Below, in pieces: positions 22,351-36,120 of a DNA stretch of 64,000 nt (within the stretch, counting starts at the first letter, position 1; every line of letters starts with the position of its first letter). Origin of the DNA: Limonium bicolor (Eukaryota; Streptophyta; Magnoliopsida; Caryophyllales; Plumbaginaceae); the NCBI GenBank assembly GCA_023374045.1, contig CM041778.1:289517533-289581532 (forward strand). The letters are read 5' to 3'. The notes beneath the pieces were generated by a model that worked only from the letters and a program-made list of their open reading frames with translations, did no database searches and was not told the origin of the DNA. The translations under genes and the position numbers were made by a program.

Positions 22351-22691
22351 AGTCAACGCCTTAGAATAGCTTGACATCATTTTCACCACTTTAGGTAGTC
22401 AGCGCCTTAGAATAGCTCGACAGCATATCATCATTTCAGGCAGTCAACGCCTTAGAATAGCTTGACATCATTTTCACCACTTTAGGTAGTCAGCGCCTTA
22501 GAATAGCTCGACAGCATATCATCATTTCAGGCAGTCAACGCCTTAGAATAGCTTGACATTATTTTCATCATTTTAGGTAGTCAGCGCCTTAGAATAGCTT
22601 GACAATGCTTTGTAGCTTAGGTAGTCAGCGCCTTAGAATAGCTCGACAATGCTTTGTAGCTTTGGTAGTCAGCGCCTCCGAATTGCTGGGC
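22351..22691 (+). repeat. 45-bp tandem repeat, 8 copies, unit 1
   Basis: The core AGTCAGCGCCTTAGAATAGC (AGTCAACG in alternate copies) starts at 22351, 22397, 22442, 22488, 22533, 22579, 22623 and 22667, a step of 44-46 bp. The first six copies alternate between two variants, so the real repeating unit there is about 91 bp. Units 2-4 also have eight copies and unit 5 has six. Confidence 0.92.
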
Positions 22692-22799
22692 ATCGTTAAC
22701 CCGGTTTCACACAACGTGGAGGATTCTGTGGAGTCCAAAATTTTGGGGCACCACTCAAGCATCAACCAGACTTTTCACATTCGTTACAAAGTCCAGTTG

Positions 22800-22812
22800 A
22801 CGGGGGGCAATC
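22800..22812 (+). other. Polypurine tract before array LTR 2
   Basis: ACGGGGGGCAATC lies immediately before TGTTATACCC. It is the expected plus-strand primer position and is repeated before LTRs 3 to 6. Confidence 0.8.
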
Positions 22813-24595
22813 TGTTATACCCAAAATTTTGACCCCTGGTTAAGGTCTACGAGGTTGTGAGAGCCATCTCCATCAAACAGTAAGAGACTCCGGCCCGATC
22901 GGCGTGTTCCAGGGCCTGGGGAGCAGCTTCGTCATTGTCAGGGGCGTTTTCGTAATTTTTAAGGCTTCTGAGTTCTCCTATAGGCTTTCTCTCTCCTCCA
23001 AAGGGTGCCCAAATCAGCTCGAAATGCTTTGATATTTTAACCCATGATAGAGGATGACATTTTAAGCATAATGGCGTTGGAATTTTGATTTTTCGAATTT
23101 CCAATAATTTTCTAGCAATTTCTGATTGAATCTGACGAGAAATTCAATTTAAAAATGCTCCAGCATTTAAAAAATTCGTTTCCACCTCAGAAAATTCATA
23201 ATATCCATTCTTGACATGTGGTTAAAATTTCATAGCAAAATTCCTTTGGGAAGTTACTCAGTTAAAATATCGAAAAATCTTACTTTTACTAGATTCTCTT
23301 TATCTTTAAGAAAGTCTATATAAGGGGATAGGTTTTTGGATAAAATCAGAACCTCACATACTCAAGAACCCTAGAGAGTCAGAAAAGGCAGCCTCTTCTC
23401 TCTCTCTCACGTTTTCCAACACCCGGCCACCCAAATCATACCGAAAATCCCCCGAAATCATCATCTAAACACGTTTTCCAATTCCCAAGGCACCAATAAT
23501 CATCAAAACCCCACAAAAACACCACCAAAACGTGAAGAACAGCAAGAACAACCAACAACCAGAAGCCTGGTTCGAAGTCCCTTCGGGTCTACCATCAACG
23601 AAGCACTTGACGAATCCCGGTGTGAAGAAACGTTGTGAATCCGAAGGTAAAATAGGTAGAAACTCAGCCTCCCTAATTCTCCACGGTATTATCTGTCTTG
23701 CCTCGAAATTTGAGCTCAAACTAACCTTCGTGGGCTTTGTATTGCTGTTTGTTTAAGCCTCTGTCAGATAACTTGTTTGCTAAGTTTCGTGCTTAATTCG
23801 AATTCAAATTGAAAACTTTCAATCACTAACGTCTTGTACATCTTTCAGGCTACACACCCTTAAAATTTGAGCTCAAAACACCCTCGGGAACCTTCTGAAA
23901 ACCCCTGTCCGTGGGTGGTCCGTGACCTCGGACCTATGGTCCGGGACCTCGGACGCGTTGTCCGAGACCACGGACACCCACGGACGGCGGCGGGATTTTA
24001 AAAATTCAAAATTTAGGTTTTTTTCTAATGATGTCCGGGCCCACGGACAGCCTGTCCGTGGCCCCGGACTTTGCAAATTTTCGTTTTCCTTTAATTTCGA
24101 CTTTTCTGTATATTTAGGTTAACTGGGGTCCGTGGTCTCGGACATTAGGTCCGTGGCTACGGACGGAAACAAAATTTGACCTAATTCCGCCTCCGAAACC
24201 CTAGTTTAGGTAGCTTTCAATTTCACTTTAATTTTCTGTCAAAAAATGCTAAAAACACAAAAAAAAACAGAAGCTCGCGCACTTAGGTTAAAACGACTCG
24301 TAATAAGCCGTAAATAAACTAAGTAGAGGAAAAACGACTTCTGAGGGTAATGAAAGTAATTGAACCCTAAATAAGTCGAATATCAAGCCCCCGAACCCGA
24401 ACTCTCCTTTCCTAATTTAATCTAGGTCAAAATTAGGTGGCGACTCATAATAGGTTCCAGTGAGCTAGCTTAGGTTTTAATAATTATTGTTATGTGACAT
24501 AGTTATTAATCTTAGGTTATAAGTGGACCTAAAACCCGTTTAGATCCTAATCAACTTTAATTAACATAGGATAGGGTTTAAAATCGAGGCTCACA
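22813..24595 (+). mobile_element. Array LTR 2
   Basis: The LTR is 1783 bp, with the same ends and TATA box (23317-23325) as LTR 1. It reads AAAATAGGTAG where the others read AAAACAGGTAG (near 23648). The seven palindromes are intact. Confidence 0.92.
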
Positions 24596-25811
24596 GACTG
24601 GCGACTCTGCTGGGGACAACTTCTTAATTTTAACTTGTTTTAATTTTAAGAAAGAGGGCTTAACTCGAAAATGTTTATTTATGGCTTTATTACTTTGTTT
24701 GTTTACTTTTGTGCGCACTTTAATTTTTGCACCCTTGCATCATATGAGAGCGAGGGTCCACACAAACCGGTTCTACCCCGGGACCCGTTTGAGGGTCCCC
24801 TGTCAGGGACTCACACCTTTTAGGTGATGTGAATAAGTGGGGGAAAAGAGGAGGGTGTCGTCTAACCACACCCCCTTTATACCTGGGCTTTAGCCCCAAG
24901 CATTTTCCTGGCAGTACCCTTACCTAGCCCATTGTTTGGTCAGTCAAAGACCTGACCGTAGACGCACACCTTCAGGTGATGTGGAAAAAGTGGGGAAGCC
25001 CAAAGAGAATAGCGTGCAAGCCCTATTCCTTTGAGGTGACCTGGGCCCATGCCCCAAGCACCTCTCCGGATCGATCCATACCCGTTTGGATTTAAACGTC
25101 TAGTGAGGACATGTTGAATTTGTGTGGGCCTTGTTTGCTTGTATGATCGGCCCATTACACAGCCTACAGATTGATAGGAACTTTTCCTACATTAACCTAG
25201 CCCAACCCGAATTGGCGGCTCTATTTGTTTGCGGCCCAGAGGTCCCGTTTGGTTTAATATGTGAGTCATTCGGGCTTCGGCCCAAAAGCTTAGACTTAGG
25301 TGATTTCTCTTCTGGCCCAATTTGAATTATCCAATTATTTATAGGCCCATAAAAAAGAAATTCACCTGAACTTTAAATTACCCACAAGTCCTTCTTCGGC
25401 TTCGCAACCATCTTCTCTGGCCCAAAGGAAGTTAGGCCCATTTGTGATTTAGGGACCATTCCAGCCCATGTGCCTCACTTCAGGCCCAAACACATTCCGG
25501 CCCAAGGGCTCATTCTGGTCTAGGTAGACTTCTTATCATGACCCTAACCCAAAACCCTAGGTCTAGGTGTCACCTCGCAGGCCCAATCAAAGCCATCTGT
25601 TTAGATTTCAGTCCAAATTCCAGTTCACAGTCTGAAAGATACTCCAGCTCAAACACCTCACTTTCTGGGTATCCTGGCCCACTTGCTTTCAGCCTAAGTC
25701 TGTTTCGATCTATCTTGTGAAGCGTCATGTTTCAGCCCACTTCCTTTTGTTAGCTAATAATGGACACCTTGGACACAGGTAGACTCAAGTCCTAAGTGCG
25801 GTCCAGTCGAC

Positions 25812-26459
25812 ATGGAAGCCCAGCTCGCAATTTTGGAACAAAAGCACATGGCCACCATTGAAGCCATGGAACAGAGGCATAGTGCTGCCATGGACGCCGT
25901 GGAATCTAACTACGTTGCCGTTATCAAAGAGTTGAAAGAAAAGGCTCTTTCCCTCGAGTCCGAACGTCAAGCTCGGGATGAGTTAGTGGACAGGCTTCTC
26001 AACACCCTTTATGACTGCATTGAAGTTGGCTCTGTTAGGGTCCGAGGATCGAAGGGGAATGTCAAAGAAATTGCTACGGAACTCAGGAAAGTGATTAGGC
26101 AACCGGGAGCAGCAACTTGCATCCAAAGCTGCACTCGCAAGAGAACCAGGCGACATGAGGAAGTCAGTGATCAACAGTCAAGAGGACCTGGTTGGAGCAT
26201 TGGGACAGTAGAACCACCCCGACGGAATTCTCGACAGAGAGAGTTTACAGACATCGGTCGAACACCAAGACAAGCACTTGAAGAGCTTCGAGGAAGATAT
26301 CCGATGCAACCGCTCACCCTAAGGCCAGGAACTACTCATTTGGGGAAGGATCTTAATCAATTTTGTCACTTCCACCAGCTGCCCGGTCACGACACTGACC
26401 ACTGCAGGGCCCTACAACACAGAATCCAGGATCTAATTGACCAAGGGCTCCAATTCTAA
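25812..26459 (+). CDS. Reduced Gag-like protein, array unit 2
   Basis: The 215-aa translation is identical to that of unit 1, including the knuckle Cys and His residues and the coiled-coil start. The base before the ATG block differs from unit 1 (TCCAGTCGAC rather than TCCAATCGAC). The surrounding non-coding DNA carries indels while this frame stays intact. Confidence 0.75.
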   Translation: MEAQLAILEQKHMATIEAMEQRHSAAMDAVESNYVAVIKELKEKALSLESERQARDELVDRLLNTLYDCIEVGSVRVRGSKGNVKEIATELRKVIRQPGAATCIQSCTRKRTRRHEEVSDQQSRGPGWSIGTVEPPRRNSRQREFTDIGRTPRQALEELRGRYPMQPLTLRPGTTHLGKDLNQFCHFHQLPGHDTDHCRALQHRIQDLIDQGLQF

Positions 26460-28619
26460 GAACATGGTGGAGAGCGTAGAGCACGCGTGCCCAAGCATCA
26501 TCAAAAATGTTGCATTTCTTTTCTTGATTAGTTGTCTTTCAACTTTTGTAGTAGTTAGTTCCCTTGACCATTTTCGGTAGTTTTCCTGAGTTTGTAATTT
26601 CCAACATTATTCTTCTTGTTGAATAAAACATAGTTCCATAATCTTTGTGCAAAGCATTATTCATTAATTCGAAAAACTAAAAAAAAGAGCACTCACGTTT
26701 TTCAAGGATCACGAAGTAATCATTTTCTGACTATGCAACGGAATACAAAGACTTACATTTTGTTTCTGAAAATCTGAACATGCCTAACCAAACACTCCAA
26801 CTCACAACCCACAAAGAGGTTCAAGGTCCACATCTATTGAATTGTTGTCGCAAACCCCAAAATCAATACTAGGGGCAATCTAAGTTTAAGTTCGTCATCT
26901 TTTATCTTTTGTTTAAATGTGCGAACGAGTTTCGGAGTGAAAATCTCGCGAGAGTGTCTTGAGCGGAAAAACCATGAGCAAACGAGCGTGTCATTTTTAC
27001 ACGACTCCGGTGAGACCACATCCAAAGGTGAGGTAAACGGCATAACTCCGACCGAAGGAGATAATTTGTAAATTTACGCTTAGACCTGTGAAAAGTAACA
27101 AAGAACGGATATACAACTATCAGGAATGACAAAGCACCTAGGTACAGCACCACATGGCCAAAAGCTTGCAAACCCTGTCATTAAACCCTAGGCACCCCCG
27201 CTGAGCTTTTGATATATGACCTCTTTTACAACACTACAAACTCCACAGAATAAGCCAGCCAATGGTGAATACCCGACCCGGTGACCAAAGGATGCAAGGA
27301 GCCCGACTTCCGAACAGCAACTTCACAAGTCCAAAGAAGCAGAACTGCTACCAGCATGACGGAGTGATCCGCAAATGGCCCCAAAGTGGCACAGGATCCA
27401 AATGCGCTAACATCAAAAACAGCTCTCAAAGTTCAAAACCGGGAAACACAAGAACCCCGGAGGAAAAGAGATTCAAAGAAAGGCAAACCTGGAAAGCCTC
27501 GAAGTAATCCAAAATCAGTAGAAAGAGAGAAGGCGCAAGGAACAACCCAAAAGTTCTAAGTTCCAAGCTCATAAGCGAAGTCATCACGAAGTAGCCAAAC
27601 GACTTCAAGGCAAAGAAGACAAGTCCGAGAGAAGGTGGAAGTTGCAGCTTTGGTCACCCTTATAGCTCCACATACCTGAAATATCCCTCCATGGTCCCGT
27701 TGTCTTTCATCACACCCCATGGCCATGTTATAAGCTTTAAAGACTTCCTACTTGATAGTTGTGTATCTAATCACGTGAAAGTAACAGATCGAATGCGTAA
27801 ATTCATCAAATATCGAATTCAATGGTCTAGAAGTTGTGACCGTAGGGGAGGAACGAGTGCAAACACCAAACACGCCGAGTGTAGGTTAGGAAACACCACG
27901 TGAAAACATAAGCCTTGACCCTGTGAGGACGAGACTCGTTCGCACGTTTAATAAAAGAAAATACTGGGGGCAATCGATCGTTCCGATCGATTGCCATGAA
28001 CTCTAGCTCAGATTGTCTTAAGGGAAATACTGGGGGCAATTGTTGGTTCCAACAATTGCTATGACAACACCAATTGGAACCCAAAGCCCTTACCTCCACA
28101 CCACCACTACACAGGCCCACAAAAGCCTTTACCTGCACATCAAACACCACAAGCCCACAAAAGCCTTTTCCTGCACATCAAACACCACAAGCCCACATAA
28201 GCCTTTACTTTCACACCATACACCACACAAGCCCAAACCACTACACAGGCCCACATAAGCCCTTACCTTTACATCATACACTATACCCCACCGATGGCAT
28301 GTTCATCTCCTAGGAGATAAATTACAAGTCCGAAATCTATGGTCAAGAAATGATAATTTCACCTTCCTTTTCAGTAAACAGAATTTTCTTCAAACACTGC
28401 CACGTTTGGCACCTTTTCCAACAAATTCCTGTTTCGGACGAGTATCTTTCATATATTTTGATTGTGTACATCTTATCGTCATTGCCATGTTTGGCACTCC
28501 AGTGATCAGTTTTTACCATTTGCACGAGACCATTATCCTCCTAACTTATTTTGAGTTCGAGACCCAAAATCGGTGCAAGGCCCTGCAGATTCCTCTTTCA
28601 GTGCGAGACTTAGCATCTT

Positions 28620-29078
28620 CAACCAGTACGAGACCTAGTATCATCTTCCGTGCGAGACCCATCATCTTCTTCAGAGCGAGACCGAGCGTCATCATCCAGT
28701 GCGAGACCAGTACGAGACCTAGTATCATCTTCCGTGCGAGACCCATCATCTTCTTCAGAGCGAGACCGAGCGTCATCATCCAGTGCGAGACCAGTACGAG
28801 ACCTAGTATCATCTTCCGTGCGAGACCCATCATTCTTCAGTGCGAGACCGAGCGTCATCATCCAGTGCGAGACCAGTACGAGACCTAGTATCATCTTCCG
28901 TGCGAGACCCATCATCTTCTTCAGAGCGAGACCGAGCATCATCATCCAGTGCGAGACCAGTACGAGACCTAGTATCATCTTCCGTGCGAGACCCATCATC
29001 TTCTTCAGAGCGAGACCGAGCGTCATCATCCAGTGCGAGACCGGTACGAGACCTAGTATCATCTTCAGTGCGAGGTAG
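28620..29078 (+). repeat. 84-bp tandem repeat, unit 2
   Basis: Five copies plus a degraded end copy. One internal copy has lost 3 bp, which keeps the multiple-of-three length but breaks the pattern. Same higher-order structure as in unit 1. Confidence 0.92.
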
Positions 29079-29413
29079 AGCGTGATCTAAGTTGGCGGGG
29101 CAGAGGCAATAAGTCCCCATCTTCATGTCAACTTCTTGGGAGAAACAACTAGTGGGCAGTGGCAATAAGTCCCCTTGGTAATCTAGAAGTTATCCCAGCA
29201 CCCCAGTTGGTGGGCAGAGGCAATAAGTCCCCATAGTATACCAACCAGGAGCATTGGAACGGGTTTCGGTCCCCCAGAAGCATCCGAGCATCATCAGCAT
29301 CATCAGCATCATCAAATCATCAACACCATCGGCATTATCACCAGTATCAGCATCATTTGCATCATTAGCATTTCAGCATTCTTGCATTTGCATCCAGTTT
29401 TCACACCCTAGAC

Positions 29414-29753
29414 AGTCAACGCCTTAGAATAGCTTGACATCATTTTCACCACTTTAGGTAGTCAGCGCCTTAGAATAGCTCGACAGCATATCATCATTTC
29501 AGGCAGTCAACGCCTTAGAATAGCTTGACATCATTTTCACCACTTTAGGTAGTCAGCGCCTTAGAATAGCTCGACAGCATATCATCATTTCAGGCAGTCA
29601 ACGCCTTAGAATAGCTTGACATTATTTTCATCATTTTAGGTAGTCAGCGCCTTAGAATAGCTTGACAATGCTTTGTAGCTTAGGTAGTCAGCGCCTTAGA
29701 ATAGCTCGACAATGCTTTGTAGCTTTGGTAGTCAGCGCCTCCGAATTGCTGGG
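29414..29753 (+). repeat. 45-bp tandem repeat, 8 copies, unit 2
   Basis: Same alternating variants as unit 1, with eight copies. The first copy is preceded by CCCTAGACAG, shared with unit 3 only. Confidence 0.9.
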
Positions 29754-29875
29754 CATCGTTAACCCGGTTTCACACAACGTGGAGGATTCTGTGGAGTCCA
29801 AAATTTTGGGGCACCACTCAAGCATCAACCAGACTTTTCACATTCGTTACAAAGTCCAGTTGACGGGGGGCAATC

Positions 29876-31656
29876 TGTTATACCCAAAATTTTGACCCCC
29901 TGGTTAAGGTCTACGAGGTTGTGAGAGCCATCTCCATCAAACAGTAAGAGACTCCGGCCCGATCGGCGTGTTCCAGGGCCTGGGGAGCAGCTTCGTCATT
30001 GTCAGGGGCGTTTTCGTAATTTTTAAGGCTTCTGAGTTCTCCTATAGGCTTTCTCTCTCCTCCAAAGGGTGCCCAAATCAGCTCGAAATGCTTTGATATT
30101 TTAACCCATGATAGAGGATGACATTTTAAGCATAATGGCGTTGGAATTTTGATTTTTCGAATTTCCAATAATTTTCTAGCAATTTTGATTGAATCTGACG
30201 AGAAATTCAATTTAAAAATGCTCCAGCATTTAAAAAATTCGTTTCCACCTCAGAAAATTCATAATATCCATTCTTGACATGTGGTTAAAATTTCATAGCA
30301 AAATTCCTTTGGGAAGTTACTCAGTTAAAATATCGAAAAATCTTACTTTTACTAGATTCTCTTTATCTTTAAGAAAGTCTATATAAGGGGATAGGTTTTT
30401 GGATAAAATCAGAACCTCACATACTCAAGAACCCTAGAGAGTCAGAAAAGGCAGCCTCTCTCTCTCTCTCACGTTTTCCAACACCCGGCCACCCAAATCA
30501 TACCGAAAATCCCCGAAATCATCATCTAAACACGTTTTCCAATTCCCAAGGCACCAATAATCATCAAAACCCCACAAAAACACCACCAAAACGTGAAGAA
30601 CAGCAAGAACAACCAACAACCAGAAGCCTGGTTCGAAGTCCCTTCGGGTCTACCATCAACGAAGCACTTGACGAATCCCGGTGTGAAGAAACGTTGTGAA
30701 TCCGAAGGTAAAACAGGTAGAAACTCAGCCTCCCTAATTCTCCACGGTATTATCTGTCTTGCCTCGAAATTTGAGCTCAAACTAACCTTCGTGGGCTTCT
30801 GTATTGCTGTTTGTTTAAGCCTCTGTCAGATAACTTGTTTGCTAAGTTTCGTGCTTAATTCGAATTCAAATTGAAAACTTTCAATCACTAACGTCTTGTA
30901 CATCTTTCAGGCTACACACCCTTAAAATTTGAGCTCAAAACACCCTCGGGAACCTTCTGAAAACCCCTGTCCGTGGGTGGTCCGTGACCTCGGACCTATG
31001 GTCCGGGACCTCGGACGCGTTGTCCGAGACCACGGACACCACGGACGGGCGGGATTTTAAAAATTCAAAATTTAGGTTTTTTTCTAATGATGTCCGGGCC
31101 CACGGACAGCCTGTCCGTGGCCCCGGACTTTGCAAATTTTCGTTTTCCTTTAATTTCGACTTTTCTGTATATTTAGGTTAACTGGGGTCCGTGGTCTCGG
31201 ACATTAGGTCCGTGGCTACGGACGGAAACAAAATTTGACCTAATTCCGCCTCCGAAACCCTAGTTTAGGTAGCTTTCAATTTCACTTTAATTTTCTGTCA
31301 AAAAATGCTAAAAACACAAAAAAAAAAACAGAAGCTCGCGCACTTAGGTTAAAACGACTCGTAATAAGCCGTAAATAAACTAAGTAGAGGAAAAACGACT
31401 TCTGAGGGTAATGAAAGTAATTGAACCCTAAATAAGTCGAATATCAAGCCCCCGAACCCGAACTCTCCTTTCCTAATTTAATCTAGGTCAAAATTAGGTG
31501 GCGACTCATAATAGGTTCCAGTGAGCTAGCTTAGGTTTTAATAATTATTGTTATGTGACATAGTTATTAATCTTAGGTTATAAGTGGACCTAAAACCCGT
31601 TTAGATCCTAATCAACTTTAATTAACATAGGATAGGGTTTAAAATCGAGGCTCACA
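29876..31656 (+). mobile_element. Array LTR 3
   Basis: The LTR is 1781 bp, with a TATA box at 30380-30388. It has small deletions, for example AATTTTGATTG for AATTTCTGATTG near 30181, and a shortened ACCACGGACGGGCGGG stretch near 31035. The 16-bp palindromes remain. Confidence 0.92.
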
Positions 31657-32851
31657 GACTGGCGACTCTGCTGGGGACAACTTCTTAATTTTAACTTGTT
31701 TTTTTTTAAGAAGAGGGCTTAACTCGAAAATGTTTATTTATGGCTTTATTACTTTGTTTGTTTACTTTTGTGCGCACTTTAATTTTTGCACCCTTGCATA
31801 TGAGAGCGAGGGTCCACACAAACCGGTTCTACCCCGGGACCCGTTTGAGGGTCCCCTGTCAGGGACTCCACCTTTTAGGTGATGTGAATAAGTGGGGGAA
31901 AAGAGGAGGGTGTCGTCTAACCACACCCCCTTTATACCTGGGCTTTAGCCCCAAGCTTTGGCAGTACCCTTACCTAGCCCATTGTTTGGTCAGTCAAAGA
32001 CCTGACCGTAGACGCACCTTCAGGTGATGTGGAAAAAGTGGGGAAGCCCAAAGAGAATAGCGTGCAAGCCCTATTCCTTTGAGGTGACCTGGGCCCATGC
32101 CCCAAGCACCTCTCCGGATCGATCCATACCCGTTTGGATTAAACGTCTAGTGAGGACATGTTGAATTGTGTGGGCCTTGTTTGCTGTATGATCGGCCCAT
32201 TACACAGCCTACAGATTGATAGGAACTTTTCCTACATTAACCTAGCCCAACCCGAATTGGCGGCTCTATTTGTTTGCGGCCAGAGGTCCCGTTTGGTTTA
32301 ATATGTGAGTCATTCGGGCTTCGGCCCAAAAGCTTAGACTTAGGTGATTTCTCTTCTGGCCCAATTTGAATTATCCAATTATTTATAGGCCCATAAAAAA
32401 GAAATTCACCTGAACTTTAAATTACCCACAAGTCCTTCTTCGGCTTCGCAACCATCTTCTCTGGCCCAAAGGAAGTTAGGCCCATTTGTGATTTAGGGAC
32501 CATTCCAGCCCATGTGCCTCACTTCAGGCCCACATTCCGGCCCAAGGGCTCATTCTGGTCTAGGTAGACTTCTTATCATGACCCTAACCCAAAACCCTAG
32601 GTCTAGGTGTCACCTCGCAGGCCCAATCAAAGCCATCTGTTTAGATTTCAGTCCAAATTCCAGTTCACAGTCTGAAAGATACTCCAGCTCAAACACCTCA
32701 CTTTCTGGGTATCCTGGCCCACTTGCTTTCAGCCTAAGTCTGTTTCGATCTATCTTGTGAAGCGTCATGTTTCAGCCCACTTCCTTTTGTTAGCTAATAA
32801 TGGACACCTTGGACACAGGTAGACTCAAGTCCTAAGTGCGGTCCAGTCGAC

Positions 32852-33499
32852 ATGGAAGCCCAGCTCGCAATTTTGGAACAAAAGCACATGGCCACCATTG
32901 AAGCCATGGAACAGAGGCATAGTGCTGCCATGGACGCCGTGGAATCTAACTACGTTGCCGTTATCAAAGAGTTGAAAGAAAAGGCTCTTTCCCTCGAGTC
33001 CGAACGTCAAGCTCGGGATGAGTTAGTGGACAGGCTTCTCAACACCCTTTATGACTGCATTGAAGTTGGCTCTGTTAGGGTCCGAGGATCGAAGGGGAAT
33101 GTCAAAGAAATTGCTACGGAACTCAGGAAAGTGATTAGGCAACCGGGAGCAGCAACTTGCATCCAAAGCTGCACTCGCAAGAGAACCAGGCGACATGAGG
33201 AAGTCAGTGATCAACAGTCAAGAGGACCTGGTTGGAGCATTGGGACAGTAGAACCACCCCGACGGAATTCTCGACAGAGAGAGTTTACAGACATCGGTCG
33301 AACACCAAGACAAGCACTTGAAGAGCTTCGAGGAAGATATCCGATGCAACCGCTCACCCTAAGGCCAGGAACTACTCATTTGGGGAAGGATCTTAATCAA
33401 TTTTGTCACTTCCACCAGCTGCCCGGTCACGACACTGACCACTGCAGGGCCCTACAACACAGAATCCAGGATCTAATTGACCAAGGGCTCCAATTCTAA
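32852..33499 (+). CDS. Reduced Gag-like protein, array unit 3
   Basis: The translation is identical to the other four copies over all 215 residues, even though the leader of this unit has many small deletions. Either the copies are too young to have changed or the frame is maintained by exchange. Confidence 0.75.
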   Translation: MEAQLAILEQKHMATIEAMEQRHSAAMDAVESNYVAVIKELKEKALSLESERQARDELVDRLLNTLYDCIEVGSVRVRGSKGNVKEIATELRKVIRQPGAATCIQSCTRKRTRRHEEVSDQQSRGPGWSIGTVEPPRRNSRQREFTDIGRTPRQALEELRGRYPMQPLTLRPGTTHLGKDLNQFCHFHQLPGHDTDHCRALQHRIQDLIDQGLQF

Positions 33500-35660
33500 G
33501 AACATGGTGGAGAGCGTAGAGCACGCGTGCCCAAGCATCATCAAAAATGTTGCATTTCTTTTCTTGATTAGTTGTCTTTCAACTTTTGTAGTAGTTAGTT
33601 CCCTTGACCATTTTCGGTAGTTTTCCTGAGTTTGTAATTTCCAACATTATTCTTCTTGTTGAATAAAACATAGTTCCATAATCTTTGTGCAAAGCATTAT
33701 TCATTAATTCGAAAAACTAAAAAAAAGAGCACTCACGTTTTTCAAGGATCACGAAGTAATCATTTTCTGACTATGCAACGGAATACAAAGACTTACATTT
33801 TGTTTCTGAAAATCTGAACATGCCTAACCAAACACTCCAACTCACAACCCACAAAGAGGTTCAAGGTCCACATCTATTGAATTGTTGTCGCAAACCCCAA
33901 AATCAATACTAGGGGCAATCTAAGTTTAAGTTCGTCATCTTTTATCTTTTGTTTAAATGTGCGAACGAGTTTCGGAGTGAAAATCTCGCGAGAGTGTCTT
34001 GAGCGGAAAAACCATGAGCAAACGAGCGTGTCATTTTTACACGACTCCGGTGAGACCACATCCAAAGGTGAGGTAAACGGCATAACTCCGACCGAAGGAG
34101 ATAATTTGTAAATTTACGCTTAGACCTGTGAAAAGTAACAAAGAACGGATATACAACTATCAGGAATGACAAGCACCTAGGTACAGCACCACATGGCCAA
34201 AAGCTTGCAAACCCTGTCATTAAACCCTAGGCACCCCCGCTGAGCTTTTGATATATGACCTCTTTTACAACACTACAAACTCCACAGAATAAGCCAGCCA
34301 ATGGTGAATACCCGACCCGGTGACCAAAGGATGCAAGGAGCCCGACTTCCGAACAGCAACTTCACAAGTCCAAAGAAGCAGAACTGCTACCAGCATGACG
34401 GAGTGATCCGCAAATGGCCCCAAAGTGGCACAGGATCCAAATGCGCTAACATCAAAAACAGCTCTCAAAGTTCAAAACCGGGAAACACAAGAACCCCGGA
34501 GGAAAAGAGATTCAAAGAAAGGCAAACCTGGAAAGCCTCGAAGTAATCCAAAATCAGTAGAAAGAGAGAAGGCGCAAGGAACAACCCAAAAGTTCTAAGT
34601 TCCAAGCTCATAAGCGAAGTCATCACGAAGTAGCCAAACGACTTCAAGGCAAAGAAGACAAGTCCGAGAGAAGGTGGAAGTTGCAGCTTTGGTCACCCTT
34701 ATAGCTCCACATACCTGAAATATCCCTCCATGGTCCCGTTGTCTTTCATCACACCCCATGGCCATGTTATAAGCTTTAAAGACTTCCTACTTGATAGTTG
34801 TGTATCTAATCACGTGAAAGTAACAGATCGAATGCGTAAATTCATCAAATATCGAATTCAATGGTCTAGAAGTTGTGACCGTAGGGGAGGAACGAGTGCA
34901 AACACCAAACACGCCGAGTGTAGGTTAGGAAACACCACGTGAAAACATAAGCCTTGACCCTGTGAGGACGAGACTCGTTCGCACGTTTAATAAAAGAAAA
35001 TACTGGGGGCAATCGATCGTTCCGATCGATTGCCATGAACTCTAGCTCAGATTGTCTTAAGGGAAATACTGGGGGCAATTGTTGGTTCCAACAATTGCTA
35101 TGACAACACCAATTGGAACCCAAAGCCCTTACCTCCACACCACCACTACACAGGCCCACAAAAGCCTTTACCTGCACATCAAACACCACAAGCCCACAAA
35201 AGCCTTTTCCTGCACATCAAACACCACAAGCCCACATAAGCCTTTACTTTCACACCATACACCACACAAGCCCAAACCACTACACAGGCCCACATAAGCC
35301 CTTACCTTTACATCATACACTATACCCCACCGATGGCATGTTCATCTCCTAGGAGATAAATTACAAGTCCGAAATCTATGGTCAAGAAATGATAATTTCA
35401 CCTTCCTTTTCAGTAAACAGAATTTTCTTCAAACACTGCCACGTTTGGCACCTTTTCCAACAAATTCCTGTTTCGGACGAGTATCTTTCATATATTTTGA
35501 TTGTGTACATCTTATCGTCATTGCCATGTTTGGCACTCCAGTGATCAGTTTTTACCATTTGCACGAGACCATTATCCTCCTAACTTATTTTGAGTTCGAG
35601 ACCCAAAATCGGTGCAAGGCCCTGCAGATTCCTCTTTCAGTGCGAGACTTAGCATCTTCA

Positions 35661-36120
35661 ACCAGTACGAGACCTAGTATCATCTTCCGTGCGAGACCCA
35701 TCATCTTCTTCAGAGCGAGACCGAGCGTCATCATCCAGTGCGAGACCAGTACGAGACCTAGTATCATCTTCCGTGCGAGACCCATCATCTTCTTCAGAGC
35801 GAGACCGAGCGTCATCATCCAGTGCGAGACCAGTACGAGACCTAGTATCATCTTCCGTGCGAGACCCATCATCTTCTTCAGTGCGAGACCGAGCGTCATC
35901 ATCCAGTGCGAGACCAGTACGAGACCTAGTATCATCTTCCGTGCGAGACCCATCATCTTCTTCAGAGCGAGACCGAGCATCATCATCCAGTGCGAGACCA
36001 GTACGAGACCTAGTATCATCTTCCGTGCGAGACCCATCATCTTCTTCAGAGCGAGACCGAGCGTCATCATCCAGTGCGAGACCGGTACGAGACCTAGTAT
36101 CATCTTCAGTGCGAGGTAGA
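35661..36120 (+). repeat. 84-bp tandem repeat, unit 3
   Basis: Five copies plus a degraded end copy, with the same copy pattern as units 4 and 5. Long open frames on both strands are produced by the repeat. Confidence 0.92.

Larger units (their letters stand above)
24596..29875 (+). mobile_element. Internal region, array unit 2
   Basis: This is 5280 bp with primer site, structured leader, gag (25812-26459), twin hairpins and all three tandem arrays. It reads GCGAGACTTAGC at the start of the 84-bp array, like units 3 and 4 but unlike units 1 and 5. One of its 84-bp copies (near 28830) is 3 bp short. Confidence 0.92.

Noticed and set aside
22157..22374. Frames through the CAT-rich tract of the array units
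   Set aside because: They are trinucleotide-rich low-complexity sequence of variable length between units.
22351..22691. Regularly spaced 45-bp repeats resembling a CRISPR array
   Set aside because: The spacers are themselves repeated, the context is a plant retrotransposon, and no cas genes are present.
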